Origin: Halomonas elongata DSM 2581 | GTDB lineage: Bacteria > Pseudomonadota > Gammaproteobacteria > Pseudomonadales > Halomonadaceae | DNA: 64,000 nt | Assembly (NCBI RefSeq): GCF_000196875.2 | Contig: NC_014532.2 | Span: 2,418,001 to 2,482,000, forward strand | Direction: 5' to 3' | In this document: in pieces, positions 30,166-39,790 of the stretch | How the letters are laid out: each line of letters begins with the position of its first letter | How positions within the stretch are numbered: the stretch's first letter is position 1 | Notes under the pieces: generated by a model | The model's input: the letters and a program-made list of their open reading frames with translations, nothing else | Told to the model about the DNA's origin: nothing | Database searches by the model: none | Translations under genes and position numbers: made by a program

Positions 30166-30717
30166 TCAGAAGGAAGACCCTGGCTGCTCGAGAAATGCCA
30201 GTTCCTCGACCGTCGAATGCCGGCCCAGGATGACGTTGCGATGGGGATAGCGCCCGAAGCGCTCGAGGATCGCGCGATGCCGATGTTCGAACTCCAGGTT
30301 GCGCTCCAGGCCGGGCTGATCGAAAAGGCGCAGCGCTTCGTCATGAACGACCCGCGACTCGCTGTGCATGTAAGGCATATAGAGGAAAGCGCGCTCCCCG
30401 GGTTCGAGCGCCCGATCATCGCCCCGAGCCACGGCTTCCTGGGCCAGGACCAGGGCAACGGGATCGGCGGCGAAGGCCCGAGGCGTGTCACGATGGATAT
30501 TGCGCGAGAACTGATCGAGCACGATCACTTCCGCCAGCCTGCCCCGGGGTGTCTCGCGCCAGCGCCAGAGCTCGCCGCGTAGTGCCGCTTCCAGCGTATC
30601 GGCGAAACGCTCGGCGATCTCGGCATCCAGGGCCGGATCCTTGCGAAACCACTGGGCCGGCTCCAGGGTCTCGAACCAGAACGCCAGTACCTGCCTCGGC
30701 TCTTCGTGCATCGTCAT
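30166..30717 (-). CDS. DUF924 family protein
   Basis: The 183-residue product begins VLAFWFETLEPAQWFRKDPALDAEI and contains VIVLDQFSRNIHRDTPRAFA and FLYMPYMHSES, all hallmarks of DUF924 (TPR-like helical fold). The function is unknown. ATG 30717 and ATG 30711 are both possible, with no clear ribosome site to decide. The neighbouring YeaQ-type gene lies 51 bases downstream on the same strand. Confidence 0.9.
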   Translation of the reverse strand: MTMHEEPRQVLAFWFETLEPAQWFRKDPALDAEIAERFADTLEAALRGELWRWRETPRGRLAEVIVLDQFSRNIHRDTPRAFAADPVALVLAQEAVARGDDRALEPGERAFLYMPYMHSESRVVHDEALRLFDQPGLERNLEFEHRHRAILERFGRYPHRNVILGRHSTVEELAFLEQPGSSF

Positions 30718-30802
30718 CTCGTCATTCCCTGCCCGTTCGGCTCATCATCCAGCTTAGCAGCTCGCCATGATGGGTAAGCGGTGCAATACCCCGATCAGTA
30801 GC

Positions 30803-30960
30803 AGACGAAAGGTACTAGCCAAAAGGCACTAGACGAAAGGCGTATGGCATCTGCTTGCACGGCTCCTAAACTCCCCGCGTCGCTGTAAATTTACGAAATT
30901 TAATTTTTAAAAGTGCGAGCGACACGGCAATAAACCCCGACATTTACGGAACCTTCTGAC
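30803..30960 (+). promoter_or_regulatory. Short tandem repeats and AT-rich promoter-like patch before the symporter gene
   Basis: Three related units, GACGAAAGGTACTAG (30803), CCAAAAGGCACTAG (30818) and ACGAAAGGCGTATGG (30832), follow one another. Then an AT-rich patch contains the perfect palindrome GTAAATTTAC (30885-30894) next to AAATTTAATTTTTAAAA. The first ATG of the symporter is at 30961. Either could carry the promoter or a regulator site; no clear -35/-10 pair is seen. Confidence 0.35.
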
Positions 30961-32556
30961 ATGCATGCCCTGACACTCGCTTCTTTCCTGTTCTTCACGG
31001 GTCTGGTGGCCCTCATCACCTGGCGGATCACCCGCCGCGACGACCACAAGAGTACCAACGGGCTCTTCCTGGCCGGTCGCAGCCTGACCTTCCCGCTGAT
31101 CGCTGGCTCACTGCTGATGACCAACCTCTCCACCGAGCAGATGGTCGGGCTCAACGGCTCCGCCTTCAGCGACGGCCTGAGCGTGATGGCCTGGGAAGTG
31201 GTGGCCGTCATCGCCCTGGTGCTGCTGGCACTGTTCTTCCTGCCGCGCTTTTTGCGCAGCGGCATCGCCACCGTGCCGCAGCTGCTGGAGATACGCTTCG
31301 ACAAGGCCACACAGCGCATCACCAACGTGATCTTCCTGCTTGCCTATGCGGTGATTCTGCTGCCGATCATCCTCTACTCGGGGGCCATGGGCTTGCAGGG
31401 CATGCTTGACCTGCATGGGCTGACAGGCATCGAGTCGCCGACACTGCTGCTGTGGCTGACCGTCTGGCTGGTGGGGCTGATCGGCTCGGTCTATGCCCTG
31501 TTCGGCGGCCTGCGTACCGTCGCCGTTTCCGATACGCTCAATGGCATCGGCCTGCTGGTCGGTGGCTTCGTCATCGTCTACTTCGGCCTGCAGGCGATCA
31601 GTGATGGCAGCGGCATCATGGCCGGCTGGGATACCCTCAAGCAGACCCATCCGGACAAGCTCGATTCCATCGGCGGGTCCGACCAGCAGGTGCCCTTCTT
31701 CACCCTGTTCACCGGCGTTTTCCTGATCAACGTCTTCTACTGGACCACCAACCAGCAGATCATCCAGCGCACCTTCGCCGCCAAGAACCTGGCCGAAGGC
31801 CAGAAGGGCGTGCTGCTGACCGGCTTCTTCAAGCTGCTCGGCCCCATCTACCTGGTACTGCCCGGCATCATCGCCTACCACCTCTATGCCGATCAGGGCA
31901 TCAAGGCCGACGAAGCCTACGGTCACCTGGTGTTCAACGTGCTGCCGCCCTACCTCACCGGCTTCTTCGCCGCCGTGATGGTCGGCGCCATTCTGTCGTC
32001 CTTCAACTCGGCACTGAACAGTACCACCACCCTGTTCAGTCTCGGCTTCTACAAGGGCGTGCTCAACAAGGATGCCAGCGAGGCACAGGTGGTGCGCGCC
32101 AGCAAGATCTTCGGCTGGCTCATGGCCGTGATCGCCATGACCATCGCCCCGCTGCTGGCCGGTCAGGAAAGCCTGTTCGGCTACCTGCAGAAGATGAATG
32201 CCATCTACTTCATCCCCATCCTGGCGGTGGTTCTGGTCGGCCTGCTGACCAAGCGTGTGCCGGCCATGGCCGCCAAGATCGCCCTGGTCGGCGGCTGTCT
32301 GCTGATCTTCGCCGGTTATTTCATTCCGCCGTTCGACAAGCTGCCCCAGGTCATGCATGAGTTCCACTTCGTCGGCGCCGTCTTCGTGCTGCTGGTCGTG
32401 GGCATGCTGATCATCGGCAAGCTGCGCCCCCGGCCCGAGGCCTGGATTCACGAGGACAGCGGCGCGGTCGATCTCACGCCCTGGAAGGGAGCGGTACCCG
32501 TCGGCATCATCCTGGTGGTCCTGGTCGTCATCATGTATGCCGCCTTCGCCGGCTGA
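30961..32556 (+). CDS. Sodium:solute symporter, YidK/SglT-like
   Basis: The 531-residue product is an SSS-family carrier with about 14 membrane segments. [27 protein letters not shown] (about residues 36-62) and GLNGSAF match the YidK/sodium-glucose subgroup, and [31 protein letters not shown] is the conserved segment 8 region with Na-site Ser and Thr. [25 protein letters not shown] is also typical of sugar-transporting members. A sugar is therefore the likely substrate, but which one cannot be read from the sequence. A hairpin follows at 32581. Confidence 0.85.
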   Translation: MHALTLASFLFFTGLVALITWRITRRDDHKSTNGLFLAGRSLTFPLIAGSLLMTNLSTEQMVGLNGSAFSDGLSVMAWEVVAVIALVLLALFFLPRFLRSGIATVPQLLEIRFDKATQRITNVIFLLAYAVILLPIILYSGAMGLQGMLDLHGLTGIESPTLLLWLTVWLVGLIGSVYALFGGLRTVAVSDTLNGIGLLVGGFVIVYFGLQAISDGSGIMAGWDTLKQTHPDKLDSIGGSDQQVPFFTLFTGVFLINVFYWTTNQQIIQRTFAAKNLAEGQKGVLLTGFFKLLGPIYLVLPGIIAYHLYADQGIKADEAYGHLVFNVLPPYLTGFFAAVMVGAILSSFNSALNSTTTLFSLGFYKGVLNKDASEAQVVRASKIFGWLMAVIAMTIAPLLAGQESLFGYLQKMNAIYFIPILAVVLVGLLTKRVPAMAAKIALVGGCLLIFAGYFIPPFDKLPQVMHEFHFVGAVFVLLVVGMLIIGKLRPRPEAWIHEDSGAVDLTPWKGAVPVGIILVVLVVIMYAAFAG

Positions 32557-32580
32557 CGACGCCAACCTTTTGCGCGACCT

Positions 32581-32608
32581 CGATGCCCCGCTTCCACGCG
32601 GGGCATCG
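32581..32608 (+). terminator. Hairpin after the symporter gene
   Basis: CGATGCCCCGC (32581-32591) and GCGGGGCATCG (32598-32608) form a perfect 11-bp stem with a 6-base loop. Only a short T-run follows (GTCGTTTC), so termination may be moderate. Confidence 0.7.
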
Positions 32609-32725
32609 TCGTTTCGCCACCGCATGCACCTGACCACCATGTCCCTATCGGTGGGATATCGGTCATTGTGGACACTCCTGCCTTCCGCCAGACTCAAGCC
32701 ACTGCGTTGAGTTCCGGAGCCACCC

Positions 32726-33745
32726 ATGACCTCCCCATCGCCCCATGCACGTCGCGTGGTACTGCTCGCCTATCCCGATTGCCAGGTTCTCGACGTTTGC
32801 GGCCCCTGGCAGGTCTTCGCCAGCGCCAACACACTCGCCGACCAGCCGCTCTATGAACTGAGCCTGGTCGCCCACTCTCCCGGCACCCTGGTCACCAACG
32901 GTGGCCTGGCGATGATGGCCGATCTCGACTGGCAGGGCCTGGAGGCACTCGGCGCCCCGGATACCCTGCTGATCGCCGGGGGCAGTGGCGTCTTTCAGCA
33001 GTGCCGACAACGCCACCACATCGACGGGCTGCGCGAGCTCGCTCCCGACATCCGGCGGCTGGGGGCCATCTGCAGCGGTGCCTTCCTGCTGGCGGAAGCG
33101 GGGCTACTGGACGACCGCCAGGCCACCACTCACTGGCGCCACTGCGACGCCCTGGCCCGAACCTATCCACGACTCCGCGTCATCCCCGATGCCCTCTACG
33201 TGGAAGACAAGGGCCGCTACACCAGCGCCGGCGTCACTGCCGGCATCGATCTCGCCCTTTCGATGGTCGAGGACGACCACGGCTCCGCCCTTGCGGGTCG
33301 CGTTGCCCGCGAGCTGGTGATGTTCCTGCATCGCCCCGGTGGCCAGGCCCAGTTCAGCGAGGCGCTTCTGGGCCAGCAACGCGCCACTGGCCCCTTGCGT
33401 GAACTGCTCGACCAGTTGCATGCCGATCCTGCCGCCGATCACGACCTGGAGAACATGGCGGCGCGCATGTCGGTCACGCCGCGCCATCTGTCGAGGTTGT
33501 TTCGGCGTCACCTGGACACCACGCCCGGCGCCTACCTGACTCGCCTGCGACTGGAGGGCGCACGCATGCACCTGCTCGACGCCCGCCCCGCTCCATCGCT
33601 CGAACGGCTGGCCGCGCAGTGGCGGCTGGGGCGCGCCGAACAATTGCGGCGCCTCTTCCATCGCCAGTACGGCGTCTCGCCCTCGGTCTACCGCCAACGC
33701 TTCGGCCCCGCCACGACACCCGCCAAGGAGGTTCCATGCCCCTGA
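32726..33745 (+). CDS. GlxA-type regulator: DJ-1/PfpI domain plus AraC helix-turn-helix
   Basis: The 339-residue product joins an amino-terminal DJ-1/PfpI-like domain (about residues 8-185; VVLLAYPDCQVLDVCGPWQVF, and the elbow GAICSGAFLLAEAGLLD with Cys) to a carboxyl AraC DNA-binding domain (about 235-325; MAARMSVTPRHLSRLFRRHL and YGVSPSVYRQRF). Such regulators control amine, betaine or nitrogen-compound catabolism in many proteobacteria. Its stop lies within the start of the next MFS gene (10-base overlap), so it probably regulates, and is translated with, that transporter. Confidence 0.9.
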   Translation: MTSPSPHARRVVLLAYPDCQVLDVCGPWQVFASANTLADQPLYELSLVAHSPGTLVTNGGLAMMADLDWQGLEALGAPDTLLIAGGSGVFQQCRQRHHIDGLRELAPDIRRLGAICSGAFLLAEAGLLDDRQATTHWRHCDALARTYPRLRVIPDALYVEDKGRYTSAGVTAGIDLALSMVEDDHGSALAGRVARELVMFLHRPGGQAQFSEALLGQQRATGPLRELLDQLHADPAADHDLENMAARMSVTPRHLSRLFRRHLDTTPGAYLTRLRLEGARMHLLDARPAPSLERLAAQWRLGRAEQLRRLFHRQYGVSPSVYRQRFGPATTPAKEVPCP

Positions 33746-34905
33746 CCGTCTCCCTGCTCTCGCTATGCCAGGCCTTGCTGGTGAGCGGCAACATCCTGCT
33801 GATCGCCGTCTCACCGCTGATCGGCGCCCAGCTCGCCCCGGCCCCCGCCTGGTCCACCGCCCCGGTGGCCACGCAATGGCTCGGCCTGATGTGCGCCACC
33901 ATTCCGGCTTCCCTGATCATGGCCAGGCTGGGCCGTCGTCGGGGCTTCGTGCTCGGCAACCTGATGGGCATCGCCGGCGCGGCTCTCGCCGTATTGGCCC
34001 TGCACGCGCAACGCTTCGACCTGTTCCTGGTCGCCACCTGGCTGATCGGCATCGGTATCGGCTTTGGCCAGCTCTATCGCTTCGCCGCCGTCGAGGCCGC
34101 GCCCGAGGGCGGTCGCGATCGTGCCATCGGCCTGGTGATGGGCGGCGGCGTATTGGCGGCCTTCTTCGGCCCCTGGCTGGCACGGCACAGTCACAGCCTG
34201 GCCGACACGCCCTACCTGGGCAGCTTCATCGGCCTCGGTGTGCTCTATCTCTGTGCCCTGGTCTTGCTGGCCTTCGTGCGCATGCCTGCCGGCACCCACG
34301 ACACCAGCACCGGCGAGCAGCGCCCGCTGGGCGAGATCGTTCGCCAACCGGTCTTCATGCTGGCGGTCATCAGCGCCATGGTCGGCTACGGGGTGATGAA
34401 CCTGGCGATGACCGCCACCCCGCTGGCCATGGCCGAGGCCGGCCACGATTTCAATCACGTCTCGACCACCATTCAGTGGCACGTGGTGGCCATGTTCCTG
34501 CCGTCCTTCGTGACCGGCCGCCTGACGGCCCGCTTCGGCGCCTCGCGCATGATCGTCTGCGGCTGCCTGCTGCTGATCGCCAGCGCCCTGACCGCCCAGC
34601 TCGATGCCGGATTGGCCGGCTTCTATGCAGGCCTGGTGCTGCTCGGCGTGGGCTGGAACTTCACCTTCCTGCCGGCCACCGGCCTGCTCACCGAAGCGCA
34701 TGGTCCCGCCGAGAAGGCCCGCACCCAGGCCGCCAACGAATTCCTGGTGTTCTCCACCGTGGCCATCACCGCGCTGCTGGCCGGACCTGCGGTCTCCAGC
34801 CTGGGCTGGCCGCTGCTCAATGTCGTGCTGATCCCCTTGTGCGCCGTGCCGCTGGTGCTGCTCGGTCTTGCCTTCCGCGTCCATCGCCCACAAATTAGAG
34901 GCTGA
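33736..34905 (+). CDS. MFS transporter
   Basis: The 389-residue product has twelve likely membrane segments and the MFS loop as ARLGRRRGFVLGNLMGIAGA. AAGGAGGT sits 5-6 bases before ATG 33736, inside the preceding regulator gene. The segment VMGGGVLAAFFGPWLARHSH and FTFLPATGLLTEAHGPAEKAR resemble exporters of the RhmT/YcaD-like type, but I cannot name a substrate. The overlap with the GlxA-type regulator suggests that the two form a self-contained efflux or uptake unit. Confidence 0.87.
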   Translation: MPLTVSLLSLCQALLVSGNILLIAVSPLIGAQLAPAPAWSTAPVATQWLGLMCATIPASLIMARLGRRRGFVLGNLMGIAGAALAVLALHAQRFDLFLVATWLIGIGIGFGQLYRFAAVEAAPEGGRDRAIGLVMGGGVLAAFFGPWLARHSHSLADTPYLGSFIGLGVLYLCALVLLAFVRMPAGTHDTSTGEQRPLGEIVRQPVFMLAVISAMVGYGVMNLAMTATPLAMAEAGHDFNHVSTTIQWHVVAMFLPSFVTGRLTARFGASRMIVCGCLLLIASALTAQLDAGLAGFYAGLVLLGVGWNFTFLPATGLLTEAHGPAEKARTQAANEFLVFSTVAITALLAGPAVSSLGWPLLNVVLIPLCAVPLVLLGLAFRVHRPQIRG

Positions 34906-34932
34906 CGACATGGACGCCAGGCGGAACCTTGA

Positions 34933-36324
34933 ATGCCCCAGGATTTGACACGCGACCTGCAGGACCTGATTGAACGCGGCCGTGACCGCCAGCTACGCCT
35001 GGCGGTCACCGGTCTGTCACGCGCCGGCAAGACCGCCTTTCTCACCTCGCTGGTCGACCAGCTTCGACACGCCGGCCTCGAGGCTCGGCTCGACCTGCTC
35101 GGCGCCGCCCGCGAGCAGCGCCTGCTCGGTGCCCAGCGCGTGGCCCAGCAGGATCTCGGCGTACCGCGCTTCCCCTACGACCAGGCCATGCAGGCCCTCG
35201 GCGCGGACCCGCCGAGCTGGCCGACGCCGACCCGCGGCATCAGCGAATTGCGCCTGAAGATCCGCTACCGCCGCGCCCATGCCAACTGGTGGCGCGGCAA
35301 CACCGCCGAACTGACGCTCGATCTTTTCGATTATCCCGGCGAATGGCTGCTCGACCTGCCGCTGCTCGATCATGACTTCGCCAGTTGGAGTCGCACGCAA
35401 TGCGAGGGCAACGGCCCCGCCCGACGCGCCCTGTTCGCCGACTGGCATGCCGCCATCGCGGAGCTCGACCCGGCCAGCGAGGTCGATGAAGCACGTCTCG
35501 CCGAACTGGCCGAACACTACGCCGAGGGGCTGCGTGCCGCCCGCGAGGCCGGCTTCTCCGATCTGCAGCCCGGCCGCTTCCTGCTGCCCGGCGACCTGGC
35601 CGGGGCGCCGGTGCTGCAGTTCTTCCCCCTGCCCGGCCTCGACGACTGGTCGGCCGAGGCCCTGGCAGCATTGCCCGACACCAGCCTCTACGCCACCCTG
35701 GCGCGGCGCTTCGCCTACTACCAGCAACGCATCGTGCGGCCCTTCTATCGGGATCATTTCCGACGCTTCGACCGCCAGATCGTGCTCGTCGATGTCCTCG
35801 GGGCGCTCAATGCCGGCCCGGAACGCTTCGAGGACCTGTCGCGCGCCCTGTCCCGCCTGATGCAGAGCTTCGACTACGGCCAGCGCAGTCTGCTGTCACG
35901 ATTGTTCACCCCGCGCATCGACCGTCTGGCCATTGCCGCCACCAAGGCCGACCACGTCACTCCCGAGCAGCATGTGCGCCTGGTGGCATTGCTCGAGGCC
36001 CTGCTGGTCGAGCCACTCAAGGATCTGCGCTTCGCCAACGTGCCCGTCAAGGCGCTCTCCCTGGCCTCGGTACGCGCCACCGAGGTACGCGAGGTTACCC
36101 AGCACGGACGGACGACACCGGCCCTGCGCGGCACCGACCTGAACGGCGAGAGCGTGCTGACCTTCCCCGGCGAGGTGCCGACGCGACTGCCCGATGCCGA
36201 TTTCTGGGCGCGCCAGGGTTTCGACTTCACAGCCTTTCGCCCCCTGCCACGCGAGCCCGGCCCCCTGCCCCACATTCGCATGGATGCCGCCCTCGACTGG
36301 CTGATCGGAGACAAGTTGACATGA
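34933..36324 (+). CDS. ycjX: YcjX-family P-loop GTPase-like protein
   Basis: YcjX is a DUF463 P-loop protein linked to the phage-shock response in E. coli. The 463-residue product has Walker A GLSRAGKT at residues 27-34, LDLFDYPGEWLLDLPLL as the switch/Walker B region, FPLPG and RPFYRDHFRRFDRQIVLVDVLGALNAG, and a KADHV motif that would read the guanine base. It overlaps ycjF by ATGA at 36321. The E. coli partners pspABC are absent here, so the pair must be regulated otherwise. Confidence 0.92.
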   Translation: MPQDLTRDLQDLIERGRDRQLRLAVTGLSRAGKTAFLTSLVDQLRHAGLEARLDLLGAAREQRLLGAQRVAQQDLGVPRFPYDQAMQALGADPPSWPTPTRGISELRLKIRYRRAHANWWRGNTAELTLDLFDYPGEWLLDLPLLDHDFASWSRTQCEGNGPARRALFADWHAAIAELDPASEVDEARLAELAEHYAEGLRAAREAGFSDLQPGRFLLPGDLAGAPVLQFFPLPGLDDWSAEALAALPDTSLYATLARRFAYYQQRIVRPFYRDHFRRFDRQIVLVDVLGALNAGPERFEDLSRALSRLMQSFDYGQRSLLSRLFTPRIDRLAIAATKADHVTPEQHVRLVALLEALLVEPLKDLRFANVPVKALSLASVRATEVREVTQHGRTTPALRGTDLNGESVLTFPGEVPTRLPDADFWARQGFDFTAFRPLPREPGPLPHIRMDAALDWLIGDKLT

Positions 36325-37376
36325 ACGACGCCCCACGCCAGGACACGCCGGATCCCCGGCCGGGCCAGCGATTCGATTCCCGGGCGCCCTCTCGCGAGCC
36401 GGACCCCGCCCCGGCCCATCGCTTCGAAAGCGACCTGTCGAGCCGCGCCCTGGCCCCGAGCGACGAGTCGGATGCCCCTGGACAGCCGGACCCGGCGGTA
36501 CACCTCGGCCGCCCTCGCAAACGACGCTGGGGACTGCTCGGCGTGCTCACCGGCGCACTGGGCCTGGGAACCGCCGAATTCATCACCGGCCTGCCCGCCA
36601 GCCTGGCCGGCGGCGACTGGCTGACCGCCGGCTGGCAATTGCTCGGCCTCGCCGCCGTGGGGCTCGGCAGCCTGGCGATTCTGCGCGAGCTCTGGCGACT
36701 GCGCCGACTCGGCCGGCACGATCGCCTGCGCGAGGCGCTGGCACGGCTGCCCGAGTGCTCACCCGAACAGGCCATGACCTTGGCTCGTCACCTCAAGACC
36801 CAGCTCGACCTGCATGACGACCACCCTCACTGGCAGGCCTTTCTCGCCGCGCGCGAGCCGCATCACGACGGTCAGGATCTCGCCCCGCTGCTGGCCCATC
36901 ATCTGCTTGCCCCGCGCGACCGCGAGGCACGGCGGCTGATATCGCGCATGAGCGGCGAGACCGCCGTGATGGTGGCGGTCAGTCCGCTGACCCTGGTCGA
37001 CATGGGCCTGGTCGCCTGGCGCCACCTGGCCATGATCGACCGCTTGTGCCGACTCTACGGGCTGGAGCTCGGCTACGCCGCCCGCATTAGCCTGCTGCGC
37101 GACGTCTTTCGCCAGATGGCCTTCGCCGGCGCCACGGAACTGGCCAGCGACGCCAGCATGCAGATGCTCTCGCTGGATCTCGCCGGCCGACTTTCCACCC
37201 GGGCCGCCCAGGGCCTGGGCGTCGGCCTGCTGGGCGCGCGACTCGGGCTGCGCACCCAGCGCCTGACCCGGCCGCTGGCCTTCGACGAGGCCGAACGGCC
37301 CCGCCTCAACGACCTGCGCCGCGATCTCTGGCAGCAACTGCGCCGCCTCGAGAACAAGGACAAGCGTCCGTCCTGA
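36321..37376 (+). CDS. ycjF: YcjF-family inner-membrane protein (DUF697)
   Basis: The 351-residue product (E. coli YcjF 353) has a charged, Pro-rich amino end of about 70 residues, two membrane segments (WGLLGVLTGALGLGTAEFI and LLGLAAVGLGSLAIL, about residues 71-120), and a DUF697-type helical region with GETAVMVAVSPLTLVDMGLV and MAFAGATELASDAS. It is translationally coupled to ycjX, the invariant partner in gammaproteobacteria. Molecular function is not established. Confidence 0.92.
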   Translation: MNDAPRQDTPDPRPGQRFDSRAPSREPDPAPAHRFESDLSSRALAPSDESDAPGQPDPAVHLGRPRKRRWGLLGVLTGALGLGTAEFITGLPASLAGGDWLTAGWQLLGLAAVGLGSLAILRELWRLRRLGRHDRLREALARLPECSPEQAMTLARHLKTQLDLHDDHPHWQAFLAAREPHHDGQDLAPLLAHHLLAPRDREARRLISRMSGETAVMVAVSPLTLVDMGLVAWRHLAMIDRLCRLYGLELGYAARISLLRDVFRQMAFAGATELASDASMQMLSLDLAGRLSTRAAQGLGVGLLGARLGLRTQRLTRPLAFDEAERPRLNDLRRDLWQQLRRLENKDKRPS

Positions 37377-37397
37377 GGCACCCTGGCCACAGGCGCT

Positions 37398-38636
37398 TCA
37401 CCCGCCCATCTGCTGGCGGCCCAGGGCATCGAGATCCGCGGGCCGGGCACGACCGGTGAAGTCGACCTCGAAGTCGTCCGGCGCGAAATCGGGCGGCGTG
37501 CGTCCTTCGACGAAGGCCTGCCATTGTCCCGGCAGGTAGGCCGCATTCTTGTCGCACCAGGGCGCGGCCCCGATGTACATGACGTTGCTGTCGTACTCGC
37601 CGTCATGCTCGGGATCAACGGCGTGCACCACATCGCAGTGCCACCAGATGGTGTCGCCGGGCTCGAGATCGGGAATCGGCGTCAGCGCTTCCAGCAACGG
37701 CGCGTGCCAGTGGGGATCGATCGACAGCGCGCGACCGGGTCGGGCACCGCACAGGTCATCCTCCGGCACATCATCCTGCAATGCCCGCAACAGCAGATAG
37801 CTCATCACATTGGCGATGGGAATCAGGTTCAGGGTTCCGGCGCCCGAGCGTTGCGGTGTCAGCGCCGTCCAGCCCTGGAAGGTGCGGAACATCGAACATA
37901 CCGCCGGCGAGGCGATCTCGCGCACCTGGGTACGCCCCAGGGCGGCGAAGGGATCGAAGCGCTCGGGCACCCCGCGAAAGACATGGCGATAGACGTAGCG
38001 GAAGCCGTCGTCGAGCCAGCGCTCCACGGAGCCACCATCGACATGAGGCGACAGCCCCAGGCTTCCCGAACCCGGCGGTCGGCGACGCAGCCGGTCGGCA
38101 TAGCTGGCTAGATGGCCGGGATCGAACTCTTCGCCGGCATCCCACAGGCGATTGAGAAACACCTGGACGTCACACAGCCGCGCGTCCTGGCGCGCCTGTA
38201 CCTGGGGCGATGACCAGTAGACGCCGTAGATCTGCGGCTTGCCCTGTTCGAGCTCGCCGAAATAGGGATCATCGGCGGCATTCGCCAGGCGCTGCATGAA
38301 GCGATTGCGCTCGAGGTAGTCACCGATCTCGGCATTCCAGTGTCGCGCGCGCTCGGCCGGGAAGACACCGGCGACGGCACAGGCACCGCGCTGGCGAATG
38401 CGCTGTCGATCGGCCTCGGAGAGTCGGCCGGCGATGATGTCATCGGCCGCGAAGCGGGGAATCGGATGCTCGCCGGCGGCGCGTTCCGCCCTGATGCGTT
38501 CGACCTGCGTCAGGATGTCGTCCCGGGCGCGCTCGAAGGCGCCACGGTAATCCGGCAGGTCGCGTTTCAGGCGCTGTTTGGTGTCACGAATCGTCGCGCG
38601 GAGCGTATCGGCAGAATCGGGGCATTCTCGTGTCAT
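37398..38636 (-). CDS. DUF1479 protein, YbiU-like, putative Fe(II)/2-oxoglutarate oxygenase fold
   Basis: The 412-residue product matches the YbiU/DUF1479 family in length and in [57 protein letters not shown] and [24 protein letters not shown] and WHCDVVHAV look like iron ligands of a cupin-type oxygenase (His-x-Asp, distal His); that is inference, because the family reaction is unknown. ATG 38636 has GAGAGGGA upstream and the ABC ATPase stops only 13 bases before it, so it belongs to the sugar importer operon. Its carboxyl end converges on ycjF. Confidence 0.87.
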   Translation of the reverse strand: MTRECPDSADTLRATIRDTKQRLKRDLPDYRGAFERARDDILTQVERIRAERAAGEHPIPRFAADDIIAGRLSEADRQRIRQRGACAVAGVFPAERARHWNAEIGDYLERNRFMQRLANAADDPYFGELEQGKPQIYGVYWSSPQVQARQDARLCDVQVFLNRLWDAGEEFDPGHLASYADRLRRRPPGSGSLGLSPHVDGGSVERWLDDGFRYVYRHVFRGVPERFDPFAALGRTQVREIASPAVCSMFRTFQGWTALTPQRSGAGTLNLIPIANVMSYLLLRALQDDVPEDDLCGARPGRALSIDPHWHAPLLEALTPIPDLEPGDTIWWHCDVVHAVDPEHDGEYDSNVMYIGAAPWCDKNAAYLPGQWQAFVEGRTPPDFAPDDFEVDFTGRARPADLDALGRQQMGG

Positions 38637-38649
38637 GGCGGCTTCCCTC

Positions 38650-39771
38650 TCAGGCAAGGCGAGCTTCGGTGTCGGCATCGAACAGCACGGCGCGTCGCAT
38701 GTCGACACGCAGGCCGAGCCGTTCACCCGATGCGACCCGGCAGTCCGGGCCCACCCGGGCGGTGATCTCCGTATCGCCGAGCGGCAAGCGCAGCAGGATA
38801 TCGGCACCGGTGGGCTCGACCACACTGACCCTGGCCGAAAGCGGCGTGCCCTCGGCCCGATCGCCCAGTCGGGTGTCTTCCTCGGCGAAGTGTTCGGGGC
38901 GCAGGCCGAGCGTCACTGTCTGCCCGACACGTTCGGCCAGCACCGGCGTCTCACGGGAATCCGGCCACGGCAGCGTCAACGCCGCCTCGCCTTGAGTGGC
39001 GACATACAGTCGATAGGCGCCGGGCCCGCCCGCCAGTTCCGCCTCGATGAAATTCATCGACGGCGAGCCCATGAAACCCGCCACATACTTGTCGACCGGA
39101 TCGTTGTAGACCTCGTCCGGCGTGCCCAACTGCAGGATTCGGCCATCGCGCATCACGGCGATGCTGTCGGCCAGGGTCATGGCCTCGATCTGGTCGTGGG
39201 TCACGTAGACGATGGTGGTGCCCAGCCGCTGGTGGAGCTTCTTGATCTCGGTGCGCATCTCGACGCGCAGCTTGGCGTCCAGGTTGGAGAGCGGCTCGTC
39301 GAACAGGTAGATCTGCGGCTCCCGGGCCAGGGCACGCCCCATGGCCACGCGCTGACGCTGTCCGCCGGAGAGCTGCGACGGCTTGCGATTAAGCAGATGC
39401 GAGATCTGCAGCAGGTCGGCGACGCGCTCCACCGCCGCATCCCGCTCGGCCTTCGGCACCTTGCGCATCTCCAGACCGAAGGCGATATTGCCGTGCACCG
39501 TCATGCTCGGATAGAGCGCATAGGACTGGAAGACCATGGCGATGTCGCGCTCGGCGGGGGTTCGCCAGGTGATGTCGTCGCCGCCCACCTTGATGCGGCC
39601 CGAAGTGACCGGCTCCAGGCCGGCGATGGCATTCATCAGGGTCGACTTGCCGCACCCCGAGGGGCCCACCAGGATCAGGAACTCCCCGGAGTCGATGGCC
39701 AGGCTGACCTCCTCGAGCACCCGGGTCGTACCGAAATCCTTGCAGACATTGTCGATTTCCAAAGCTGACAT
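38650..39771 (-). CDS. Sugar ABC transporter ATPase, MalK/UgpC/GtsD type
   Basis: The 373-residue product has Walker [13 protein letters not shown] (about residues 37-48), the Q-loop [12 protein letters not shown], signature [16 protein letters not shown], Walker [13 protein letters not shown] and the switch His in [16 protein letters not shown] carboxyl TOBE/MalK-like regulatory domain runs from about 240, as in all CUT1 sugar importers. It is the fourth gene of the cassette after the binding protein and two permeases, and would power uptake of a sugar, most likely glucose by resemblance to the Pseudomonas gts system. Confidence 0.93.
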   Translation of the reverse strand: MSALEIDNVCKDFGTTRVLEEVSLAIDSGEFLILVGPSGCGKSTLMNAIAGLEPVTSGRIKVGGDDITWRTPAERDIAMVFQSYALYPSMTVHGNIAFGLEMRKVPKAERDAAVERVADLLQISHLLNRKPSQLSGGQRQRVAMGRALAREPQIYLFDEPLSNLDAKLRVEMRTEIKKLHQRLGTTIVYVTHDQIEAMTLADSIAVMRDGRILQLGTPDEVYNDPVDKYVAGFMGSPSMNFIEAELAGGPGAYRLYVATQGEAALTLPWPDSRETPVLAERVGQTVTLGLRPEHFAEEDTRLGDRAEGTPLSARVSVVEPTGADILLRLPLGDTEITARVGPDCRVASGERLGLRVDMRRAVLFDADTEARLA

Positions 39772-39790
39772 GGCGAATTACCTCGCGTTG

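Noticed and set aside
31108-32727. Open frame opposite the YidK-like symporter
   Set aside because: Its Gln/His/Asp-rich translation is the usual antisense of a membrane protein gene.
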